Source: an uncultured Mycoplasmatota bacterium (GTDB lineage: Bacteria > Bacillota_I > Bacilli_A > RF39 > UBA660). Taken from it: DNA of 64,000 nucleotides. The number at the start of each line of letters is the position of its first letter. Within the stretch, counting starts at the first letter, position 1. The DNA lies in NCBI GenBank assembly GCA_900547775.1, contig URHW01000002.1:1-64000 (forward strand), read 5' to 3'. A program made the position numbers and the translations under genes. Below are positions 16,174 to 24,254 of the stretch, piece after piece. Below the pieces are notes generated by a model. The model ran no database searches. It saw only the letters and a program-made list of their open reading frames with translations, and had not been told where the DNA came from.

Positions 16174-17793
16174 ATGAACAAAGTATTGCCACTTATTTCT
16201 CTTTTTATTATGAGCATAGTTAGTATAATGTATTGGACATTTAAACCAAAGAATGAATTATATGATGCTAAATGGAATGCACCAGATACAACTTTAGCTA
16301 TTACGATCAATGGTGAGATTAGTACAACATTTCCAACAACAAATATGTATACAGGAACAGTAGAATGTACAAGTGGTACAGGCAAAGTAGATTGGAATGG
16401 AACAAAATGGATTCTTAATACAAGTGGAATAACTAAAGGAAGCACTAAGTGTAATGCAACATTTATAACAAAAAAGCTAACTCTATCTGAGGCAATTCTA
16501 GCAAATAATGAAGTTAAGACTCCAATAACTAAACCAGGAAAAGAAGTTAGTGCTCATACATTAGATGATGCGCCAAATCAAACAGCAAGTGTATCGTCAG
16601 GTTATCAAGCATATTATATAACTTATGGAACTGGCTGGAAAGCAAACGGTACAAACTTTGATTTAACTGGAGCTGCCGTAACAAGTGATACATATGCTAA
16701 TTCTTATTCTAGTTTAGTTGGTAAATACATTTCAGATTCAAATTTCTATTTTTCTGGTTCAAGTACTGCTGGAACTATGAGGACAACAACTAATCTAAGT
16801 AGTGTATATTATGTGGTAAGTGCTACACAAAATAGTTTAACATACAAACAAATAAGCTCTGTTAAAAACGTTAGTGAAGCACTTTTAGCAAGTACAGAAG
16901 ATGATTATGGTACATCATACTACTTTAGAGGAGCAGTTAAAAATAACTATGTAGAATTTGCTAAGAAGTGCTGGAGAATAGTAAGAATAGTAGGAGATGG
17001 TTCAGTAAAACTTATCTTACATAATGATAATACTGCAAAAGCAACTAATCCTTGCTCATCTGCAAAAAATAGTGCTAAAGGTGCATTTGCAAGATACTCT
17101 GGTACAACGTACAAGAGTGCATTTAATGAAAATGGTGATGACAATGCTTATGTAGGATTTATGTATGGAACACCAGGTTCTAGAACATATAAGGCTACCC
17201 ATGCTAATAATAATAAGAGCACAATACTAACTAATTTAGAAACTTGGTATACAAATAATTTAGCAACATATGAAAGTGTACTTGCCGATACAATATGGTG
17301 TAATGATAAAAGTACTTTTACTACTTTCACAAATGGTTCAACTTTTGGAACTGGGTTAGGATATGGAACGAACGAAACTGGATATGGATCATATAATAGA
17401 ATTTATGGTGACAACGCTGCATCATATGCAAGGCCTAGTTTAATTTGTCCCAATGATAATAATGGAGGAAAGTTATCTAAATTTACAGTTAGTGATACTG
17501 CAAATGGAAATGGTAACTTAACATATAAAATAGGACTAATAACAGAAGATGAACTGGCATTTGCAGGATATGTTTATGGTCAGCAAAATACTACAACATT
17601 TTTACAAGAAAATGCTATGGATACTTTATGGTGGTCCTTGTCGCCTACTGTGTTCGATGGTGCGTACGGTGCTTCCGTCGGCTGGGTTTATGCGAATGGC
17701 ACCTGCGGGGTACGCCCTTCAATTAGTCTCGTTTCATCAATTACAATTTCACGAGGTTCTGGCACCTCAGAGGATCCTTATGTAGTAAAATAG
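16174..17793 (+). CDS. Membrane-anchored surface protein with C-terminal DGR-like variable domain
   Basis: A 539-residue extracytoplasmic protein. An uncleaved signal anchor (about residues 4-22) is followed by a Thr/Ser/Asn-rich region and then, from about residue 245, a domain with YYFRGAVKNNYVEFAKKCWRIVRIVGD, TWYTNNL, conserved cysteines, and a C-terminal WWSLSP...FDG...GVRPSISL block typical of FGE/C-type-lectin-fold targets of diversity-generating retroelements (DUF6273-like). The residues between WW and GVRP (about 486-511) differ almost completely from those of the paralogue at the window start, while the flanks agree. The codons there are rich in G and C. Role in ligand or host binding is inferred. 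The gene stands alone after xseB. Confidence 0.82.
   Translation: MNKVLPLISLFIMSIVSIMYWTFKPKNELYDAKWNAPDTTLAITINGEISTTFPTTNMYTGTVECTSGTGKVDWNGTKWILNTSGITKGSTKCNATFITKKLTLSEAILANNEVKTPITKPGKEVSAHTLDDAPNQTASVSSGYQAYYITYGTGWKANGTNFDLTGAAVTSDTYANSYSSLVGKYISDSNFYFSGSSTAGTMRTTTNLSSVYYVVSATQNSLTYKQISSVKNVSEALLASTEDDYGTSYYFRGAVKNNYVEFAKKCWRIVRIVGDGSVKLILHNDNTAKATNPCSSAKNSAKGAFARYSGTTYKSAFNENGDDNAYVGFMYGTPGSRTYKATHANNNKSTILTNLETWYTNNLATYESVLADTIWCNDKSTFTTFTNGSTFGTGLGYGTNETGYGSYNRIYGDNAASYARPSLICPNDNNGGKLSKFTVSDTANGNGNLTYKIGLITEDELAFAGYVYGQQNTTTFLQENAMDTLWWSLSPTVFDGAYGASVGWVYANGTCGVRPSISLVSSITISRGSGTSEDPYVVK
17626..17725 (+). other. Putative DGR variable region (VR2)
   Basis: Between the WW codons and GVRPS, codons such as GCG, TAC, GTC, GGC, TGG, GCG, ACC, TGC and GGG replace the AT-rich usage of the rest of the gene. 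The shared frame (TGGTGGTC-TTGTC, TTCGATGG, GGGGT-CG-CCTTC) matches VR1, but the third-base differences in the 3' frame (CGC/CGT, TCA/TCG) show the two are not copies of one recent template. Confidence 0.55.
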
Positions 17794-17856
17794 AATCATA
17801 ATTTGATAAAACTCCCTAAGTATGCTATAATTGTAGTAATTAAGGGGGTTTTTATT

Positions 17857-18764
17857 ATGGAGGTTATTAATTTATCTAGTAGGTCTTTTAAAGGTTTAAG
17901 GACTCTTGAATTACCTAATACTGTATATAATACTGAGGGTAAGATATATATTTATGAGGATAAAGATAAGTGGGATAAGAGGATACATTTAGTTAAGAGG
18001 TTATATATTAATAGTGGCCCTATATTTAGTAACAAACTTGCTACTGTTAATTCTTTAGTTGATTATGAAGGACAGATTGGTATACCTGAGTTTGTTTATC
18101 CAGAAAAGTTGCTTACTGTAAATGGAGAAATTGTTGGGTTTACTATGCCTTATGTTCCATCTACTAATTTAAAAGAAATATTAACTAGTTCTAAGACTCC
18201 TGCTGAAGTTAAGATAAAGTATTTGAAAGATATTGGCACTATTTTGGAGAAGATGGAAGAGGTCGTAAGTATGCTGATCTTGAGGATTTTTATTTAAATG
18301 ATTTACATGAGGGTAATTTTATAGTAGATAAGGAAGGTACTCTTAGAGTAATTGATTTAGATTCTTGTAAGATTGCTGGTAATATGCCATTTTGTTCTAA
18401 GTATTTATCTAGAATGAATCCTTCTATTAGTGATCTTCCTGGTAAATATAAGTTAAGCAATTTTAGATGTTCTGGAGATATTATTCCTAATAAAGATACT
18501 GATTTGTATTGTTATATAATTACAGTTTTAAATACGCTTTTTGGTAGAGAAACACATAGATTACCTCTTGAGACTTTTTATGATTATTTAGAGTATTTAA
18601 GAAAGATTGGTGTTTCTACTGAACTTATAGATATAATTTCTGATATTTATTCAAATAAACATAATACTAATCCAAGAGATTTGTTGGATGGATTAGAGCC
18701 GGTATTTTATAAGTGCCATGAAAGTGTATTTAAGAGTTTGACGAAGCAAAGAAGATGCCAATAG
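17857..18764 (+). pseudogene. Protein-kinase-like gene interrupted by a frameshift
   Basis: Two reading frames together encode one kinase-like protein. The first (17857-18297) gives an N-lobe: LTTVNSL-type ATNSLVDYEGQIGIPEFVYPEKLL, NGEIVGFTMPYV (hinge-like) and KYLKDIGTILEKMEE. The second, entered near 18256-18270 by a -1 shift, continues with RKYADLEDFYLNDLHEGNFIV, which is a catalytic-loop motif (DLHEGN), then RVIDLDSCKI (the metal-binding IDxD) and DLYCYIITVLNTLFG. Joining GAG to GGT at about 18261 restores a continuous protein of about 300 residues. The start ATG at 17857 has AAGGGGG before it. Either a disabled gene, a sequence error or a programmed -1 shift. Substrate (protein or small molecule) unknown. 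Confidence 0.75.
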
Positions 18765-18776
18765 TGGCATTTTTTA
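18755..18776 (+). terminator. Intrinsic terminator after the kinase-like gene
   Basis: ATGCCA (18755-18760) pairs with TGGCAT (18765-18770), followed by T6. The stop codon TAG lies in the loop. Confidence 0.8.
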
Positions 18777-18786
18777 TTTTGATTTA

Positions 18787-18815
18787 TTGAAAAAAGAATA
18801 CTCTCGTGCTAAAAT
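18787..18815 (+). promoter_or_regulatory. hisS promoter
   Basis: TTGAAA (18787-18792), 17-bp spacer, TAAAAT (18810-18815): near-consensus sigma-A promoter 23 nt before the hisS start. Confidence 0.75.
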
Positions 18816-18838
18816 ACTGACAAGGGAAGAGTGATATT

Positions 18839-20158
18839 ATGAAAAATAAAGTTGAACCTAAAACATTATCTGGTTTTATGGAGTTAATGCCACAAGATCA
18901 AATACTTTTTAGTAATATTAAAAGAACTATTGAAGAGGTATATGCTAGTTATGGTTATTATGAACTAGATACTCCTATTATTGAGTCTTCTGAAGTTTTA
19001 CTTGCTAAAGCTGGAGGAGAAACGGAAAAACAAATTTATCGTTTTCAAAAGGGAGATAGTGATTTATCTTTAAGATTTGATTTAACAGTGCCACTTGCTA
19101 AGTATGTTGCTGCTAGATATAATGAGCTTACTTTTCCATTTAAGAGATATCAAATTGGAAAGGTATATCGTGGTGAGCGTGCTCAAAAGGGAAGATTTAG
19201 AGAGTTTTATCAGTGTGATATAGATGTTATTGGTAATGAGTCTTTATCACTTATGTATGATGTTGAAATACCAAGTATTATTTATGATATATTTAAGAAA
19301 TTAAATTTTGGTAAATTTCAAATTCAAATTAATAATCGTAAACTTTTATCTGGATTTTTTGATGCTTTAGAGCTTAATGATTTAGTATCTGATATTTTAA
19401 GAGTTATTGATAAGATTGATAAGATTGGCTTAGATGCGGTTAAAGATGAGTTAAGATTACTTGATATTAGCGATGATAAGATTGAAAAAATAGCTGAGTT
19501 TATTTTAATTGAAGGAACTACTGAAGAAAAACTAGAAAAATTAGAAAATTTAGGTATTCAAAATGATACATTTAAGGAAGGCTTAGAAGAATTAAAGTTT
19601 GTTATTGAAGGACTTAAGTGTATGAATGTTGATAGTGATTATTATACTATTAATTTAACTATTGCTAGAGGTTTAGATTATTATACTGGAACAGTATATG
19701 AGACTAAACTAGTTGATTATCCATCTATTGGTAGTGTATGCTCTGGTGGTAGATATGAAGATTTAGCTGGTTACTATACAGAGCAAAAGCTTCCTGGCGT
19801 AGGTATTTCAATTGGGCTTACTAGATTATTTTATCAGTTAAAGGAAGCAGGTATTATTACAAGCAGTGAAGTATCAGCATCTGATGTAGCTATCCTACCA
19901 ATGACGATGAATTATGCATATATTTGTAATGTTTTAAATAAAGTTAAGGGTGAAGGCTTAAAAGCCGAGGTAGTATACTTAAATAAGTTTAAACAATTAA
20001 TGAGATTTGCTGATAAGAATAATATTCCTTATGTAATTATTATTGGTGATGATGAGATTAATAATAATGAAATAGCAATAAAGGATATGGCTACAGGAGA
20101 GCAAACTAAACTTAAACTAGATGATATTTCTAAAATTAAAGAAATTGTTAAAAGATAG
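18839..20158 (+). CDS. hisS: Histidyl-tRNA synthetase
   Basis: Class II synthetase charging tRNA-His. 439 residues. Motif 1 around YELDTPIIESSEVLLAKAGGETEKQIYRF, motif 2 FKRYQIGKVYRGERAQKGRFREFYQCDIDVIG, histidine motifs TIARGLDYYTGTVYE and CSGGRYEDL, motif 3 GVGISIGLTRLFY, then the C-terminal anticodon-binding domain (DVAILPMTMNYAYICNVL...YVIIIGDDEINNNEIAIKDM). No aspS follows, unlike the common hisS-aspS pair; the T-box operon begins immediately at the stop codon. Confidence 0.96.
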   Translation: MKNKVEPKTLSGFMELMPQDQILFSNIKRTIEEVYASYGYYELDTPIIESSEVLLAKAGGETEKQIYRFQKGDSDLSLRFDLTVPLAKYVAARYNELTFPFKRYQIGKVYRGERAQKGRFREFYQCDIDVIGNESLSLMYDVEIPSIIYDIFKKLNFGKFQIQINNRKLLSGFFDALELNDLVSDILRVIDKIDKIGLDAVKDELRLLDISDDKIEKIAEFILIEGTTEEKLEKLENLGIQNDTFKEGLEELKFVIEGLKCMNVDSDYYTINLTIARGLDYYTGTVYETKLVDYPSIGSVCSGGRYEDLAGYYTEQKLPGVGISIGLTRLFYQLKEAGIITSSEVSASDVAILPMTMNYAYICNVLNKVKGEGLKAEVVYLNKFKQLMRFADKNNIPYVIIIGDDEINNNEIAIKDMATGEQTKLKLDDISKIKEIVKR

Positions 20159-20159
20159 T

Positions 20160-20188
20160 TTGACATTATAAAAAAACTAACGTAAAAT
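20160..20188 (+). promoter_or_regulatory. Promoter of the Asn T-box operon
   Basis: TTGACA (20160-20165), 17-bp spacer, TAAAAT (20183-20188). The -35 overlaps the last base-pair region just after the hisS stop. Confidence 0.85.
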
Positions 20189-20194
20189 ATAAAT

Positions 20195-20400
20195 AGATTT
20201 TTGTTAAAAGACTGTTATTACAAGGTTATATTTAAGAGAGGGCTAGATGATGTAAATGCCTAATATATAGTAATAATGGAACACTTTGTTAAATAACAAA
20301 ACGCTAGGAAAGCGATAAAATTATAAGACTGCACTAAGTGAAGTAAGGTGGTACCGCGGATATGTTTCGCCCTTACGTAATTAGTGTTTTTATTTTTTAG
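20195..20400 (+). promoter_or_regulatory. T-box riboswitch, asparagine type
   Basis: The T-box core AAGGTGGTACCGCG lies at about 20344-20357. It is followed by a terminator in which CACTAA of the 5' side pairs with TTAGTG before a T-run at about 20385-20399. Stem I can be drawn by hand: TTTTGTTA pairs with TAACAAAA at the base, AAAG with CTTT, then GTTATTAC with GTAATAAT above an internal loop. That loop exposes GGAACA, so the specifier codon is AAC (20280-20282) followed by A, matching tRNA-Asn and the asnS gene in the operon. A CAC (His) register would be inside the helix. Uncharged tRNA-Asn should stabilise the antiterminator. Confidence 0.9.
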
Positions 20401-20411
20401 AAAGGATTGTT

Positions 20412-21131
20412 ATGAAAAATATTATAGTTGAAAATAAGAAGAGGGAGTATGTTGCAGATATTATTAAGTCTATCTGTGAAAAGTATAGATTTAATAAAGT
20501 TGATGGTAATGAAATAAGTAAAGTTAATGGTAAGGTTTATTCTTTAAATAATAATGATTTATTTATAAAAGGTGATGCTACTTCTTTAACTAGAGATGCT
20601 GAAGTAATTAGTTTAGTGTATCAAATATTTAATCTTTTAAATGTAGATGCACTCATTAAGATTAATATAAGCGATTCTAAATATGATAAGTTAAGAGAGT
20701 ATCTTGATCTATTAGAGATTAACTTTGAAATTGATGATAAGATTAAGACTAATGGTTATGCTTATGAAGTATACTCTAATGATATTAAATTAGGTGAAGG
20801 TAATAGTAAGATAGAAGTTAAGATTGATTTAGAGAAAACTATTAAAGAAATAGAAGATAATGGTACTAATATTCCAGTAGAAGAAAATATAGATGTTTTA
20901 TTTACTGCAACAAGCGAAAATGAATTAGAAACGGCTTCTTATTTAGCACAGAATTTAAGACTTAATGGATTTATTACCGAAATAGGCGATAAGTTAAATG
21001 CTAAATTTAATATTATTTTGAAAGATAAAGATTTAGAACATAATGAAGTTATTATTAAGGATAATGTAACTGGAGAAGAGACTAAGTCTAATATAAATGA
21101 TATAGCAGAATATCTAGAGATGAATATATAG
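20412..21131 (+). CDS. HisRS-like pseudoenzyme in the asnS operon
   Basis: A 239-residue protein that aligns by eye with HisRS but lacks catalytic motifs. Its C-terminal 75 residues (VLFTATSENELETASYLAQ to EVIIKDNVTGEETKSNINDI) parallel the anticodon-binding domain of the upstream hisS product (NEIAIKDMATGEQTKLKLDDI). The N-terminal part parallels the start of the HisRS core (DIIKSICEKYRFNKVDG). Motif 2 (R-GE-R-RFREF), ARGLDYYTG and motif 3 are absent. First gene after the Asn T-box, 14 bases before asnS, so it should respond to uncharged tRNA-Asn. A role in tRNA binding or in regulating a synthetase, as with other HisRS paralogues (HisZ, Gcn2 domain), is inference only. Confidence 0.75.
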   Translation: MKNIIVENKKREYVADIIKSICEKYRFNKVDGNEISKVNGKVYSLNNNDLFIKGDATSLTRDAEVISLVYQIFNLLNVDALIKINISDSKYDKLREYLDLLEINFEIDDKIKTNGYAYEVYSNDIKLGEGNSKIEVKIDLEKTIKEIEDNGTNIPVEENIDVLFTATSENELETASYLAQNLRLNGFITEIGDKLNAKFNIILKDKDLEHNEVIIKDNVTGEETKSNINDIAEYLEMNI

Positions 21132-21145
21132 AAAGAGGGATAGAG

Positions 21146-22531
21146 ATGAAACTAGATGTAAAAGATTTATATGATGGTATAAAGGATTATATGGATAAGG
21201 AGGTAACACTTCAAGGATGGATTAAGAATCATCGTAAGCAAAAGGAATTTGGGTTTATTGATTTTTCAGATGGAACAAGTTTTAAGCATGTGCAGTTAGT
21301 TTATGATAATAGTTTAGAAGAGTTTGATGAGATTGCAAAACTTCATATTGGATGTGCAATTACGGTTACTGGAACAATTATTAAATCAGAAGGTGCTGGA
21401 CAAGATTTTGAGCTAAAGGTTAAAACTATTAAGTTAGAAGGAGATTGCCCAGAAGATTATCCAATACAGCCAAAGAGACACTCTAATGAGTTTTTAAGAG
21501 AGATGGCTTATTTAAGACCTAGAACAAATTTATTTAATGCGGTGTTTAGAGTTAGAAGTGTGGCAGCATATGCAATTCATAATTATTTTCAAAGTCGTAA
21601 CTATATATATGTTCATACGCCACTACTTACTACTGCTGACTGTGAGGGAAGCGATCAGATGTTTAAGGTAACAACACTTAATTTAAATAATTTACCACTT
21701 ACTGAAGATAAACGTGTAGATATGTCTAAAGATTTATTTGGTAAGCTTGCATTTATTACTGGATCTGGTCAGTTACATGGTGAAGCATTTGCTATGGCTT
21801 ATAAGAAGATTTATACTTTTGGGCCTACTTTTAGAACAGAGAACTCAAATACGAAAACACACGCTAATGAGTTCTGGATGATTGAACCAGAGATAGCGTT
21901 CTGTGATTTAGCTGGACTTATGGATATTGAAGAAGAAATGCTTAAGTATATTGTGTCTTATGTTTTAGAGAGATGCTCTGATGAGATTGATTTCTTTGAT
22001 AAGTTTGTGAGTAAAGGTTTGAGAGAAAAACTAGAAAAGTTAGTGTCTTCACATTTTACAAGAATTACACATCATGAAGCTGTTGATATTTTACTTAAAG
22101 CCGATAAGAAATGGGAGTTTACTCCTTCATATGAGGATGATATTGCTAAGGAACATGAGAAATATATTACTGAGTATTTTAATGGTCCAGTATTTATTAC
22201 TGATTGGCCAAAAGACATTAAGGCTTGGTATATGAAAGTTAATGATGATGGAAAAACAGTTGCTGCTGTTGATTTAGAGGTTCCTGGTGCTGGTGAACTA
22301 ATTGGTGGATCTCAAAGAGAAACTAATATTAATGTACTTGAAGAGAGAATGAGTGAGCTTGGTGTAGATAAGAGTGCTGTTGATTGGTATGTTAACTTGC
22401 GTAAGTTTGGTGGATGTTATCATTCTGGATTTGGTATGGGATTTGAAAGATTAATTATTTATCTAACTGGGGTTGAGAATATTCGTGATGTTATACCATT
22501 TCCTAGAACACCTGGTAACTGTGAATTTTAA
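21146..22531 (+). CDS. asnS: Asparaginyl-tRNA synthetase
   Basis: Class IIb synthetase. The N-terminal OB anticodon-binding fold (VTLQGWIKNHRKQKEFGFIDFSDG) is followed by AsnRS-type HSNEFLREMAYLRPRTN, GSGQLHGEAFAMAYKKIYTFGPTFRTENSNTKTHANEFWMIEPEIAF (motif 2; the SNTKTHANEFWM form separates AsnRS from AspRS) and motif 3 GFGMGFERLIIYLTG. 461 residues. RBS AGAGGGA. Followed 8 bases later by gatC, so tRNA-Asn charging and the amidotransferase share one T-box. Confidence 0.95.
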   Translation: MKLDVKDLYDGIKDYMDKEVTLQGWIKNHRKQKEFGFIDFSDGTSFKHVQLVYDNSLEEFDEIAKLHIGCAITVTGTIIKSEGAGQDFELKVKTIKLEGDCPEDYPIQPKRHSNEFLREMAYLRPRTNLFNAVFRVRSVAAYAIHNYFQSRNYIYVHTPLLTTADCEGSDQMFKVTTLNLNNLPLTEDKRVDMSKDLFGKLAFITGSGQLHGEAFAMAYKKIYTFGPTFRTENSNTKTHANEFWMIEPEIAFCDLAGLMDIEEEMLKYIVSYVLERCSDEIDFFDKFVSKGLREKLEKLVSSHFTRITHHEAVDILLKADKKWEFTPSYEDDIAKEHEKYITEYFNGPVFITDWPKDIKAWYMKVNDDGKTVAAVDLEVPGAGELIGGSQRETNINVLEERMSELGVDKSAVDWYVNLRKFGGCYHSGFGMGFERLIIYLTGVENIRDVIPFPRTPGNCEF

Positions 22532-22539
22532 GGAGGATT

Positions 22540-22836
22540 ATGAAGGAGTTTACTGAAGAGGAGATAATTTCTTATGCTGATAAGTTACTTATTGGTTTAT
22601 CCAGTGAGGAGAGTTTATCTATTAAGGAAGAGTTTAAGTTTATAGATAAGAATATTGATAAGATTAATGAGATACCTAATTTAGCTAGTATTAAGCCAGC
22701 TACTAGTCCTTTTAATTTATATGAAGGAACGCTTCGTGAGGATGTTGCAGAAGAAAGCGTAGATATCGATGACTTACTTAGAAATACTGGTGAAGTTGAT
22801 GGAAGAGAAGTAAAGGTTCCAAAGGTGGTAGAGTAA
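22540..22836 (+). CDS. gatC: Asp/Glu-tRNA amidotransferase subunit C
   Basis: 98-residue small subunit that wraps around GatA and joins it to GatB. It shows the GatC pattern: FTEEEIISYADKLLIGLSSEE at the N-terminus and the C-terminal LREDVAEESVDIDDLLRNTGEVDGREVKVPKVVE. An excellent AAGGAGG site precedes the ATG. Stop overlaps gatA start (TAATG). Confidence 0.9.
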   Translation: MKEFTEEEIISYADKLLIGLSSEESLSIKEEFKFIDKNIDKINEIPNLASIKPATSPFNLYEGTLREDVAEESVDIDDLLRNTGEVDGREVKVPKVVE

Positions 22837-24254
22837 TGATTGATGAATTAAAGAGTAAAAATAGTGAAGAGTTAGTTAGTGAAAGTATTAAGAAAGCTAA
22901 AGAGACTAATGTTGAGATCAATTCATTTGTAACTATAATTGATAATCCGGAGCATATTAATAATGAAGAAAGTCCTCTTAATGGAATACCTTATGCTGCT
23001 AAAGATTTGTTTAGTACTAAGGATATTTTAACTACTGGTTCGTCTAATATTTTAGCTAATTATGTACCATTTTATGATGCTACTGTTATTAAGAGATTAA
23101 AGGATGCTGGAGCTATTCTTATTGGTAAGACGGTATGTGATGAGTTTGGTTTGGGTGGAACAGGTACTACTGGACATACTGGTGTTGTTAAGAATCCATG
23201 GGATACTATGAGAGGAGCCGGTGGTTCGTCATCTGGTTCTGCTACAAGTGTTGCTTTAGGTATTGTACCCTTTTCTCTAGGAACTGATACAGGGGATTCA
23301 GTTAGAAAGCCTGCATCATATTGTGGTGTTGTTGGGTATAAACCTACATATGGGCTTATTCCTAGGTATGGAGTATTACCTTTTGCATCATCACTTGATC
23401 ATGTTGGTTTATTTACAACGTGCGTTAAGGATGCTGCAGTAGTTACTGATGTGATTAAAGGTTTTGATGGAAAGGATATGACTAGTTTAAGGACTAGTGA
23501 GAATCTTGCATCTGGTCTTAATGGTATTATTTCTGATAAAAAGTTATTTTATATTAAAGAACTTACTAATATTGAGTATTATGATAATCCTAGTGAAGAA
23601 GTTATTAATACTTTAAGTTTGTTTAAAGAAAATATTGCTAAAATAAAAGAGCTTGGGGTAGAAGTTTATGAAGAAAGCCTAGATGAAAAGATAATTGATG
23701 CACTAGGACCAGCTTATACTATTATTTCTTGTGCTGAAGCAACTAGTAATTTGTCTATGTATACTGGAATTAATTTTGGTATGCGTGGTGTTGGTAATAA
23801 TATTAAAGATATGATTAAGGATCATCGTACTAAAGGATTTAGTTCTTTAATTAAGAGAAGACTTGTTATTGGTAGTTATGTTTTAGAAGAGAAAAATCAA
23901 GAAAGATATTATCTAAATGCATGTAGGGTAAGACAATTAGTAATTGATAAGATGAATGAGTTTTTAAGCAAGTATGATGCGTTAGTTATGCCAGCAAGTT
24001 TTAAAGCACCACTTTTAGATGCTGCCAATGATGTTATTACTGAAAGTAAGAAAGATGTTGCTAGTACGCTTTTAATTGGTAATTTTGGAGGATATCCTTC
24101 TATTACTATTCCTTGCGGTTTTGTAGATAATATGCCAGTTGGTATTAATTTAACGGGAAGAGTTAAAGGGGATAAAGATTTATTAAATATTGCATATGGA
24201 GTAGAACAAAAACTAGGGTTTGCTGGACAAACTGTAGGAGGTAAACATGAGTAA
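22836..24254 (+). CDS. gatA: Asp/Glu-tRNA amidotransferase subunit A
   Basis: Amidase that releases ammonia from glutamine for transamidation of misacylated tRNA. The Ser-cisSer-Lys triad is visible: Lys in GIPYAAKDLFSTKD, cis-Ser in AGGSSSGSATSVA and the nucleophile Ser in GTDTGDSVRKPASYCG. 472 residues, close to the usual 485. The last 8 bases overlap gatB. Because AsnRS is encoded in the same operon, the complex likely serves mainly Gln-tRNA(Gln) formation; that depends on whether glnS is absent from the genome, which cannot be seen here. Confidence 0.95.
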   Translation: MIDELKSKNSEELVSESIKKAKETNVEINSFVTIIDNPEHINNEESPLNGIPYAAKDLFSTKDILTTGSSNILANYVPFYDATVIKRLKDAGAILIGKTVCDEFGLGGTGTTGHTGVVKNPWDTMRGAGGSSSGSATSVALGIVPFSLGTDTGDSVRKPASYCGVVGYKPTYGLIPRYGVLPFASSLDHVGLFTTCVKDAAVVTDVIKGFDGKDMTSLRTSENLASGLNGIISDKKLFYIKELTNIEYYDNPSEEVINTLSLFKENIAKIKELGVEVYEESLDEKIIDALGPAYTIISCAEATSNLSMYTGINFGMRGVGNNIKDMIKDHRTKGFSSLIKRRLVIGSYVLEEKNQERYYLNACRVRQLVIDKMNEFLSKYDALVMPASFKAPLLDAANDVITESKKDVASTLLIGNFGGYPSITIPCGFVDNMPVGINLTGRVKGDKDLLNIAYGVEQKLGFAGQTVGGKHE

